The notes below the pieces were generated by a model that made no database searches, was not told the origin of the DNA, and saw only the letters and a list, made by a program, of their open reading frames with translations. 64,000 bases of DNA from a virus, in IMG/VR virus record IMGVR_UViG_3300009130_001805, positions 1 through 64,000 of that record. One strand, 5' to 3'. Of the stretch, positions 33,278 to 40,807 are shown in pieces. A program made the translations under genes and the position numbers. Every line of letters starts with the position of its first letter. Position 1 is the first letter of the stretch.

Positions 33278-34363
33278 ATGTCTGACTTTGTCTTTAAAGC
33301 TCCTTTAAATTCATTAAGCCTTGGAAACGTCTCCTTTAACATACTAAGGGAGGCGTTTCTGCATGGATCTAATGTCTCGCTTTTTAATATAGGGCAAAAC
33401 CCAGACCTATCTGCCTACAATAAAATTGACAATGATTTCAAAGATTGGATTATAGAATCTCATAGCAAGAGATACTCTACTTCAAATAGGGATACCCCAA
33501 GCCTCCAGCTCTGGCATATCAATGGGAGCGAAAACAGAATAACTTCTCCGCAAACTCTGTTTACTTTTTACGAAGTTGATTCTCCCACTGAAACCGAAAA
33601 AAATATCGCCAACCTACAGGATAACATTGTATTCAGCAGCTCCTACGCAAAAAGAAACTTTGAAAACTCTGGGTGCAAAAATGTACATAACATCCCCCTA
33701 GGCTTCGATAACGATTTCTATATAACCAACAAAAAGTATTTAGAGGATAAAGTCCATTTTGGATTAATAGGCAAATTTGAAAAGAGAAAACATACCGCTA
33801 AAATCTTAAAAGCATGGGCTTCTAAATATGGAAATAATTATGACTACCAATTAACTTGTTGCATAACCAATCCATTCTACAAGCCAGAGCAAATGAATCA
33901 AGCTATTTCCCAAGCGTTAGACGGAGAGTCCTACGGAAATATATCTTTCTTGCCTTATTTAAAAACGAACTCAGAGGTTAATGATTTAATGAATGCTGTA
34001 GATATAGACCTTAGTGGCTTAAGCGGCGCAGAAGGTTGGAATCTTCCATCCTTTAATTGTACAGCTCTAGGTAAATGGAGTATTGTATTAAATTGCACTT
34101 CTCACTTAGACTGGGCGGATTCATCAAATTGTATACTTGTTGAGCCCGATGGTAAAATACCAATCTACGATAGCGTCTTTTTCAAGGAGGGCGGAGCGTT
34201 TAATCAAGGAAGCATGTATGACATTTCTCATGAAAAATTAATTGAAGCTTTTGAAAAAGCAGAAAAACTAGCTGGAGTTGAAAACAAAAATGGGATAAAA
34301 TTGCAGAAAAAATTTACATACAAGAAAACTTTTAGCAAACTATTAAAAATCTTAATTCCCTGA
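33278..34363 (+). CDS. Glycosyltransferase, GT4/GT1-like
   Basis: About 361 residues from ATG 33278 (MSDFVFKAPLN), one base after the SSB stop; an in-frame ATG at 33245 lies inside ssb and is unlikely. A GT-B architecture is suggested by FTFYEVDSPTETE, NIVFSSSYAKRNFENSGC and NIPLGFDNDFY in the acceptor half. The donor half has HFGLIGKFEKRKHTAKIL and the LSGLSGAEGWNLPSFNCTALG block with its GAEGWxLPSFE-type motif. Retaining transferase with unknown sugar. It is separated from the main glycan operon but may share its pathway. Confidence 0.8.
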   Translation: MSDFVFKAPLNSLSLGNVSFNILREAFLHGSNVSLFNIGQNPDLSAYNKIDNDFKDWIIESHSKRYSTSNRDTPSLQLWHINGSENRITSPQTLFTFYEVDSPTETEKNIANLQDNIVFSSSYAKRNFENSGCKNVHNIPLGFDNDFYITNKKYLEDKVHFGLIGKFEKRKHTAKILKAWASKYGNNYDYQLTCCITNPFYKPEQMNQAISQALDGESYGNISFLPYLKTNSEVNDLMNAVDIDLSGLSGAEGWNLPSFNCTALGKWSIVLNCTSHLDWADSSNCILVEPDGKIPIYDSVFFKEGGAFNQGSMYDISHEKLIEAFEKAEKLAGVENKNGIKLQKKFTYKKTFSKLLKILIP

Positions 34364-34388
34364 TTATCACTGCAGTGTAATAGACTGC

Positions 34389-35192
34389 ATGGTAAGAAAA
34401 ATACTAATTATGGGTCTTCCGGGCTCCGGAAAGACAACTCTTGCTGAAATTTTAGTAAGAAAACTTAACGCCTCTTGGTTTAATGCTGATGCAGTCCGTC
34501 AAGATATATACTCAGAGCTTGGCTTTGCTGAGTCTGATAGACTTGAGCACGCCAAAAGAATGGGTAAACTTTGTGAGTGGGCTTCCTTAGGAGGAAATTA
34601 TTCCATAGCAGACTTTATTTGCCCCACTCAAGATACTAGAGATGCATTCAATGCAGACTTTACTATATGGGTTGACCGTATCACAGAAGGAAGATACGAA
34701 GATACAAACAAAATGTTTGAAAAACCCATGAATTATGATGTTAGATTAATTGAAGGGTCTGCAGAAGAATGGGCTGAAAAAGTTATTTCTAAATTAAATG
34801 AAACAGAAAAATGGAATAACCAAGCCCCCACAGCGCTACTTATTGGTAGGTATCAACCTTTTCATGTCGGCCATAAAACTCTTGTAGCCGAATCAATTAA
34901 ACGTTCAGGGCAATGCTGCATTGCACTTCGAGATGTCGGAGGTATAGACGACAGTAATCCATACGACTTTGAGAAAGTTAAGGCTGAAATTCATGCTGCT
35001 TGCATCGAGTTTGGAGATAAAATAAAAGTTGTTGAACTCCCTAATATCACGGACGTATTTTATGGAAGAGGCGTGGGCTATAATATAGAGCAATTAGAAT
35101 TAAGCAAAGAACTCCAGTCTGTATCTGCTACCAAAATTAGAGCAGGAGAAATTGGTCAAGATGGAAAACCTTTAGGAAAACGCCCGGAGTAA
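34389..35192 (+). CDS. APS-kinase-like / nucleotidyltransferase fusion
   Basis: 267 residues in two domains. Residues 1-135 resemble adenylylsulfate kinase: P-loop GLPGSGKT (9-16), FNADAVRQDIYSELGFAESDR matching the family's LDGDNVRxxLxxDLGFSxxDR, then ADFICPTQDTRDAF. Residues 146-267 form a cytidylyltransferase-like Rossmann domain with GRYQPFHVGH (His159, His162) and a C-terminal SATKIRAGE matching IS(T/S)TxIR. ATP sulfurylases belong to the same HxGH superfamily, so a PAPS-making enzyme is possible; a cofactor adenylyltransferase/kinase is the main alternative. GTGTAA lies 8 bases before the ATG. Confidence 0.7.
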   Translation: MVRKILIMGLPGSGKTTLAEILVRKLNASWFNADAVRQDIYSELGFAESDRLEHAKRMGKLCEWASLGGNYSIADFICPTQDTRDAFNADFTIWVDRITEGRYEDTNKMFEKPMNYDVRLIEGSAEEWAEKVISKLNETEKWNNQAPTALLIGRYQPFHVGHKTLVAESIKRSGQCCIALRDVGGIDDSNPYDFEKVKAEIHAACIEFGDKIKVVELPNITDVFYGRGVGYNIEQLELSKELQSVSATKIRAGEIGQDGKPLGKRPE

Positions 35193-35193
35193 C

Positions 35194-35221
35194 TTTACTT
35201 TTTTTAAAAAAGGCATATAAT
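35194..35221 (+). promoter_or_regulatory. Sigma70-type promoter of the FmdB-like gene
   Basis: TTTACT (35194-35199), 16-base spacer, TATAAT (35216-35221), 5 bases to ATG 35227; leaderless geometry again. Confidence 0.6.
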
Positions 35222-35226
35222 AAAGT

Positions 35227-35613
35227 ATGCCAATATATCTCTACGAGCATCCAGAGACTCAAGAAGTTATAGAAATCGTTCAGGGCATGAACGATGATCA
35301 TACTTTTACTGATAAAGAAGGTGTAGAATGGAATAGAATATATTCTCTTCCTCAGCTTGCTTGCGAGCAAATTAATATCGATCCTTGGGATAATAAGTCA
35401 TTTGTTCATAAAACTGGAACAATGAAAGGCAGTTATGGTGACCTCCTAGACTATAGCGCAGACCTATCAAAACAAAGAGCGCAAGAGAATGGGGGAGTTG
35501 ACCCAATCCAAAAGAAGCATTTCAAAGAATACGAAAAAAGAACTGGCCAAAAGCATTTAAAAGACAGAAAGAAAACAATTGAAAACAAAAACTTCAAAAT
35601 AGACTTTGATTAG
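35227..35613 (+). CDS. FmdB-like protein without zinc-ribbon cysteines
   Basis: 128 residues. MPIYLYEHPETQEVIEIVQG and NDDHTFTDKEGVEWNRIY match the N-terminal part of FmdB-type proteins often seen in marine phages, but the CxxC pairs of the bacterial zinc ribbon are absent here. The second half is lysine-rich (KEYEKRTGQKHLKDRKK). Function unknown. Its stop overlaps the stop of the convergent tail-fibre gene (TTAG at 35610-35613), leaving no room for a terminator between them. Confidence 0.65.
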   Translation: MPIYLYEHPETQEVIEIVQGMNDDHTFTDKEGVEWNRIYSLPQLACEQINIDPWDNKSFVHKTGTMKGSYGDLLDYSADLSKQRAQENGGVDPIQKKHFKEYEKRTGQKHLKDRKKTIENKNFKIDFD

Positions 35614-38600
35614 CCTTTAAGTTTCTTAATATCTTTTTTCAGTTCTTCAATTTGTTTTTGCTGTTCCTGTATTGCCCCACATAATACAGGTATGATTTGT
35701 TCATAAGAGATTGATAACGTATTCTCTAGCCCTCTTGTTTCTATCTCTTCTTCCCTTGTAGACACAGCTTCAGGTATAATTTTCTCAACCTCTTGAGCGA
35801 TAAACCCGAGACTCGTTTTGTTTTCTTCGTTTTGTATTTTATTCTTGAAAGATGAAGGCTTTAGCTTCAATGCTTTTTTCAGCAACTCTGCTGAGTTTAG
35901 TTTTTTAATATCTTTCTTTAGTCTTCTATCTGATGTTAACTTGACCGAAAGAGCATAAACTCCAGTCTTTTTTATGGCGGCCATCTCAGTATAACCTTTA
36001 GATAAATCATTTACATCCTTGGTTGTACGAAATACGAAATGCCCGTCCGTTGAGGAACCCGGCGGATTAGCTGTATCAAGGCTCCCATGCTTTCCAGACC
36101 CAGCATAAAGACACGCATGACCATTACCATCTGCAATTCTCATATGCTGATTTGTAACAAGCATTTTTTCGCCTATATATAAGCCAAGAACCTTACTGTG
36201 TTCATGACCTATTCTTAACACATCTCGACCTAATTCTTTACTCGCAGCATTAGCCGTAGCAGCATTATACCCATTATCTGAATTTAACTCAGACGGTGAG
36301 ATGGTCCAGTACCCATTATCTGTGTCTCTATATGAGTCAATGATATAATCACCCGAAGAGGTTGCGGAGCCCGGCTTTTTTAAAGTTACTTGCCCACCTT
36401 CTACTCCAAAAGTGGCATTTACATTGCTTTGGGGTGTAGGGTGGCATACTACTGCATGAAAATGCGCCGTAGCCGCCGTCGTTTCTTTTGTTGACAACCT
36501 AAGTCCATTATCATCATCAAATTCTAGACCGCAATGTCTATTCGGCAAATTGTTTATAAAATCTAAAGCGAACGAGGTGCTCGGAGAAACCCCGAGGTTA
36601 ATCTTAATATTTCCATCAGCATCCCTCTCAAGACCCTGCCCCGGATTGACTCCCGCCGAGTTTCCGTTGCTATCAATAATTGTAGCTCCGCTGGCTAAAG
36701 TAATATTTTTATTAAAAACCGGACTTTCATTAAAAACCGTGCTCTTAGTAAAAGTAGCACTTTCTTTAAATGTTGCAGCTTTATTAAATGTTGCAGTATT
36801 AGAAAATTGAGTTGTTCCACTAAATACAGTAGCTGCTGAAAAACTTGTCGAGCTACTAAATGTGGCAGCATTTTTTACTGTTAAAGCTTGTGTGGTAGTA
36901 GACCCGGTTAATGTCAAGTCACCCCCTGCGCTTAGTGAAAATTTTCCACCACCACCCGTTATTGCTTTCTGCACAGCAAGACTGTCTTTAAAATCCGCGC
37001 CTCCTTTGTAGTTTATTGCAAATTTTAAACTCCCATCAATATCTCCATCTATAAAATTGTTACTAGTCGTCTCCGTCGCCCCAGTTAACCGAAGAGTATT
37101 TTCTCCGCTTGATTGTTGAGCAAACCCAACTAAATACCCTTTTCTGGCTTTAGCTCCTTTTACTGTAAAAGGATACTCACTGGTCGGATTCCAGTTAAAA
37201 ACACCATCAAACCCAATCCCAACAGACCCATCGTTACCTAACTTAATTCCCTGCTTTGTGCCACCAGAATGGGTGATAAAATAATTCCCCATTTTTAAGT
37301 TTTGCGTGGCTACATGATTTCCCAAGTCATCTCCACTAACCGCAGCATTTACATACTCCCATATGCTATACACCTCTCCATTTACTAAATTACCAAGTGT
37401 CCCATTTGTTCTCTGAATTTTTAAAAAATCATCACTTAAAAAAGTCTTAGGTCCACCTATTAACTGAGGATAATTTTGTGTCAAAAAACCTCCAGTAGAT
37501 ATACCATCCTTAGATTGCCCCATGTCAGACATTAGAGCTTTCGACATATCCTTAAATTTAACCCTTCTTGCGGATTTTGAATTATCACTTTCTATAGTAC
37601 TTAATAAAAATAAATCGTGTGCTGCGGGGATTTCTTTAGTACCTAAATCGTATATATGTCTACCAACATCATTTCGTATTGACACAGCCCCTTGTGCAGG
37701 CAACGGTTCATTTTCAGATACTGAAGAGTGCCCAGAAACACTTCCATCTGTAAATGTTATAACAGTTCCATTTATAGATTCTATTACTTTATGAACACCA
37801 TTATGCCATACTAATTGCCCAACTACAAAGATCGTATTATTTGGAGGGCTAGATGATACTCCAGCAGCTCCAGCAGAACTTCCATCTGTAAATGTTATAA
37901 TAGACCCACTTATAGAATCTATTTGTTTTTGAACGCCATTGTGCCAAACCGTTTCCCCCACTGAAAAAGATGTGGTATTTGATAATTGAAATACAGCAGT
38001 ATACTCTTTGCTGCTATTCATTGTTATAGCTAAAGGATTAACTGCGCTTTGAAAAACACCTGCCGTATTAGTCCAATTAAGAAATTGATACCCTGAACTA
38101 GGTGCTGCAGTTAATGTAAGGCTAGTTCCTTCTTCATAACTTCCTGATGTCGCTCCAGATACAGAGCCTCCAGTAGAAGCAGAGACTTGTAAATTATAAG
38201 TTATCGACGGTATTTCCCTAATTACGGCATAGTGCTGAACATTCCAGTCCTGACCTGAGGGGGCGCCAGAGTCCCAGCGTCCTACGTCGCTTGCGTTATT
38301 AGGATTAAAAGTTCTTGAAAGTTGGCTTGGATTAGTGTCGTTATTATAGGTGGTAAGACTAAAGCTATCCTTTCCAAACCACCCTAAAAATTCATAACCA
38401 GCGGGAAGGTTGGAATATGAATATGTAATCGTAGAGCTACCATCGTATTCTCCAAATCCTGATAGTCTGCCCCAACTAGAATTCGATGATTGCGGACCAC
38501 TTGATCCGATTCCCCTCAAAGTGTCTTTTATTTCTACATCACTGTTGCTACCTACTCGAAAAGTAGAAGGATGGCTTGGATTGGTGTCGGTATATGTAAA

Positions 38601-39434
38601 GGTTGAATCAGACCCAATCCACTCAATGATTCCTAATTCTACTGTACCGTCGATAATAATTTTTTCCTCGAAAACCGCATAAAAACTATTATTCATAGTC
38701 ACGGTGTGAGAAAAGGTTTTATTAGTAGTTATTTGAGTTCCACTCGCATCACTTCCACTCACCCACTTAACAAATCGATGGCTATTCTGTGGTGTCGCTG
38801 TAATAACGGCAGTTTCACCTTGTGTGTAAGTAATATCAGAGGTGCCATTTGATACAGCTGAACCGGAAGCATCTGTTTCCACTGCGCCACCTGCATTACC
38901 TCCGATGGTTATGGTATATTGCGGGGTATCTTGCTCAAAAATTGCCTGAATGATCATGTAATCATCCTCATCTACCCCGATATGAGTAGGAGTTATGTCG
39001 ACGCTATTGCTGGCAGTTGTGACCATTCCTTCGTCTACAGTACGCGTCAATGGATTCTCTGTTACCACCCGACTTAGGGTATAATTTGGATGAACATGCG
39101 TTCGATCCCCGACTTCAAGAAGATAATCTATTATCCCGAGAGAGAAAAGATACCACCCTTTAAATTTATACCCTGCATTCGGCGTTGCCGTAAGTGTTAG
39201 CTGAGTATCATCTTTAATATATTCTCTGAAGTCAAGACCGGACGCCACCTTATTTACAGCGTCATCTGCGCCACCCGGCTGCACTGTCTCACTGAAAGCG
39301 GTACCGTCGACCTTAGTTCCATTGACTTGAACCGAGCCCTGACCTATAGCCTCCCCAAACTCTGCTTTGGCGTGAGGCCTCCATTTCAGTTCGTCAGTCT
39401 CATGATTCGGAATATTTACATGTAGTGTAGCCAT
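35610..39434 (-). CDS. Tail fibre/spike with S74 intramolecular chaperone
   Basis: 1,274 residues. The N-terminal third contains several InlB/bacterial-repeat-like beta modules (YTITIGGNAGGAV...ITATPQNSHRFVKWVSG; LQVSASTGGSVSG...LTAAPSSGYQFLNW). A tandem WHNGV...IITFTDGS module is repeated with a 46-residue period. About eleven six-residue repeats (NTATFN, KAATFK, ESATFT and others, near 36700-36880) form a likely triple beta-helix shaft. The C terminus is a peptidase S74 chaperone domain: TSDRRLKKDIK, SLGFIAQEVEKIIPEAV and a final coiled coil. The chaperone self-cleaves, probably at the Ser of TSDRR, after trimerisation. Host receptor binding is inferred. Confidence 0.88.
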   Translation of the reverse strand: MATLHVNIPNHETDELKWRPHAKAEFGEAIGQGSVQVNGTKVDGTAFSETVQPGGADDAVNKVASGLDFREYIKDDTQLTLTATPNAGYKFKGWYLFSLGIIDYLLEVGDRTHVHPNYTLSRVVTENPLTRTVDEGMVTTASNSVDITPTHIGVDEDDYMIIQAIFEQDTPQYTITIGGNAGGAVETDASGSAVSNGTSDITYTQGETAVITATPQNSHRFVKWVSGSDASGTQITTNKTFSHTVTMNNSFYAVFEEKIIIDGTVELGIIEWIGSDSTFTYTDTNPSHPSTFRVGSNSDVEIKDTLRGIGSSGPQSSNSSWGRLSGFGEYDGSSTITYSYSNLPAGYEFLGWFGKDSFSLTTYNNDTNPSQLSRTFNPNNASDVGRWDSGAPSGQDWNVQHYAVIREIPSITYNLQVSASTGGSVSGATSGSYEEGTSLTLTAAPSSGYQFLNWTNTAGVFQSAVNPLAITMNSSKEYTAVFQLSNTTSFSVGETVWHNGVQKQIDSISGSIITFTDGSSAGAAGVSSSPPNNTIFVVGQLVWHNGVHKVIESINGTVITFTDGSVSGHSSVSENEPLPAQGAVSIRNDVGRHIYDLGTKEIPAAHDLFLLSTIESDNSKSARRVKFKDMSKALMSDMGQSKDGISTGGFLTQNYPQLIGGPKTFLSDDFLKIQRTNGTLGNLVNGEVYSIWEYVNAAVSGDDLGNHVATQNLKMGNYFITHSGGTKQGIKLGNDGSVGIGFDGVFNWNPTSEYPFTVKGAKARKGYLVGFAQQSSGENTLRLTGATETTSNNFIDGDIDGSLKFAINYKGGADFKDSLAVQKAITGGGGKFSLSAGGDLTLTGSTTTQALTVKNAATFSSSTSFSAATVFSGTTQFSNTATFNKAATFKESATFTKSTVFNESPVFNKNITLASGATIIDSNGNSAGVNPGQGLERDADGNIKINLGVSPSTSFALDFINNLPNRHCGLEFDDDNGLRLSTKETTAATAHFHAVVCHPTPQSNVNATFGVEGGQVTLKKPGSATSSGDYIIDSYRDTDNGYWTISPSELNSDNGYNAATANAASKELGRDVLRIGHEHSKVLGLYIGEKMLVTNQHMRIADGNGHACLYAGSGKHGSLDTANPPGSSTDGHFVFRTTKDVNDLSKGYTEMAAIKKTGVYALSVKLTSDRRLKKDIKKLNSAELLKKALKLKPSSFKNKIQNEENKTSLGFIAQEVEKIIPEAVSTREEEIETRGLENTLSISYEQIIPVLCGAIQEQQKQIEELKKDIKKLKG
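36690..36885 (-). repeat. 18-bp/hexapeptide repeats in the fibre shaft
   Basis: Roughly eleven consecutive six-residue units of form xx(T/S)xFx, e.g. GTTQFS, NTATFN, KAATFK, ESATFT, KSTVFN, each encoded by 18 bases. The period and the inward-facing Phe/Val positions fit a triple-stranded beta-helix. Confidence 0.75.
37740..37962 (-). repeat. 138-bp tandem duplication in the tail-fibre gene
   Basis: Two copies starting at 37740 and 37878 encode WHNGV(H/Q)K...SI(N/S)G(T/S)(V/I)ITFTDGS. The offset is 138 bases (46 residues) and the copies share CCATCTGTAAATGTTATAA. Confidence 0.75.
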
Positions 39435-39446
39435 AACTAAATAGAG

Positions 39447-40727
39447 TTACACAAAAAACCTCTCTCCTCTGTCAGAAATAATCCAAGCAGATTCATCCCT
39501 CAAAAATCTCTCTTCATCGTACATATATATACCATTAAATCCATCATCATCCGGCGCAGAGTCAACTTCAAATTGTATAGTCGACATCATATTATCTCCA
39601 ATTCCTACGTTAAAAGACTGTCCCGCAAGGGTCGCCCCTTTATAAATCATACCCAACACTAAACCATGGCGTCCGTCACAATTAGTTTTTCTTTCGTAGC
39701 CCCAAATATCATCATTATTGTAAGGGTTTGTCAAGTTCATCTTAGGGTAATAACATCGAATACCAACATTATATGTTTTATCGTCAGTCAATATCGACTT
39801 AAGAGCACCAACCTCCAGCTCTCTAACCAAGACATCCATATTTAAATTAGACACAATTGGAAATCTAATCTTTCTATCACCAACATAGTTACTGCCAAAC
39901 CTCCTAATAGCCTTCCTATTCATACTTAATGAAACATCTACAGACTGTATTGCGGTTTTCTCAAAAGAGACTAAAGAATTTCCTCCAATTCCTTTTTCAA
40001 AATCTTCATTTAATGACTCGTATATATCAACCCTTATATCTCCCCTTCCAAAAGTTGGAACACTAACGCCATTACTAAAAGGCCTAACAATTTTAGGGTT
40101 TAATGAGGCTCCGGAAAATCTTCCATAAGAAGCGTGATTTGGATCTTCCGTTCTTGGCTTCCCTAAGTAGGAGTTTACTGACGGAAGCTCTGCCCCAGTA
40201 TTAATATTAAATGTCTGAAAGCTCATGTTTGACCCAAGCAAACCAAGCTCAACAGTAGGAAAAGAATCTACGCCCAACCTTAAATTATAAGAATTTAAAT
40301 AACAATTACCGAACCCGATAACATCATCCCCATGATAATTATCTTTAAAATATGCATCCTCACCTTCATTAACGCCAACGACAACAAAATCCATTGAATC
40401 GTCAATTCTATTAATGTTATTCTGGATCATGTCGTTAAACATTCCATACCAACCATTTGGTCCGTTTACGTAAAATCCTAAGTTCTTTTCATTATTTCCA
40501 TCACTTAATAAGTAAGACACCGATAAATTTACATCTGGAGCTTGTAGCACTTGGTTTGCCGCTAACCCAAACTTACCAACCTGTCCAGCCTTAAACCTGT
40601 TTGCCTCAAAATTAAAACCAATAGACTGCACCCTGTCTAGATTCTTAAAGTCTCCAGCGGCATCAGTAAACCCGTGGCCTTTGCCAACCGCAACAGCCAA
40701 ACTTGGGTAGTGAAGTCTATTCCTCAT
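39447..40727 (-). CDS. Tail-tube-like structural protein (two-domain paralogue)
   Basis: 426 residues. Domain A (about 28-190) aligns with the 699-residue protein at 40808: RVQSIGFNFEANR, QAPDVNLSVSYLLSDGNNEKNLGF, GFGNCYLNSYNLRLGVDSFPTVELGLLGSNM. Domain B (about 240-420) matches its second half: IQSVDVSLSMNRKAIRRFG, IRFPIVSNLNMDVLVRELEVG, FNVGIGDNMMSTIQFEVDS. Each domain has the same strand order, suggesting a tandem duplication of a tube-like fold. Placed after a strong terminator, so its expression is separate from the 699-residue gene. Minor tail or tube-end protein by inference; no sheath or baseplate signature is seen. An AAGGAATAAGGATAAC ribosome site precedes the ATG. Confidence 0.65.
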   Translation of the reverse strand: MRNRLHYPSLAVAVGKGHGFTDAAGDFKNLDRVQSIGFNFEANRFKAGQVGKFGLAANQVLQAPDVNLSVSYLLSDGNNEKNLGFYVNGPNGWYGMFNDMIQNNINRIDDSMDFVVVGVNEGEDAYFKDNYHGDDVIGFGNCYLNSYNLRLGVDSFPTVELGLLGSNMSFQTFNINTGAELPSVNSYLGKPRTEDPNHASYGRFSGASLNPKIVRPFSNGVSVPTFGRGDIRVDIYESLNEDFEKGIGGNSLVSFEKTAIQSVDVSLSMNRKAIRRFGSNYVGDRKIRFPIVSNLNMDVLVRELEVGALKSILTDDKTYNVGIRCYYPKMNLTNPYNNDDIWGYERKTNCDGRHGLVLGMIYKGATLAGQSFNVGIGDNMMSTIQFEVDSAPDDDGFNGIYMYDEERFLRDESAWIISDRGERFFV

Positions 40728-40755
40728 TTGTTATCCTTATTCCTTGTCTATAAAC

Positions 40756-40792
40756 AAATACACCACAGCCCGAAGACTGTGGTGTATTTTTT
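40756..40792. terminator. Strong bidirectional hairpin terminator
   Basis: AAATACACCACAG and CTGTGGTGTATTT form a perfect 13-bp stem around an 8-base loop. T-runs follow on the plus strand (TTTTTT) and, after the minus-strand copy, TATTTGTTT. On the minus strand it ends the 699-residue tube-like gene, suggesting a separately terminated, abundant mRNA. Confidence 0.9.
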
Positions 40793-40807
40793 AAAATTTA
40801 CTTTTAA

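Noticed and set aside
35592-35640. Terminator between the convergent FmdB-like and tail-fibre genes.
   Set aside because: The stop codons overlap (TTAG) and no stem-loop with a T-run was found nearby.
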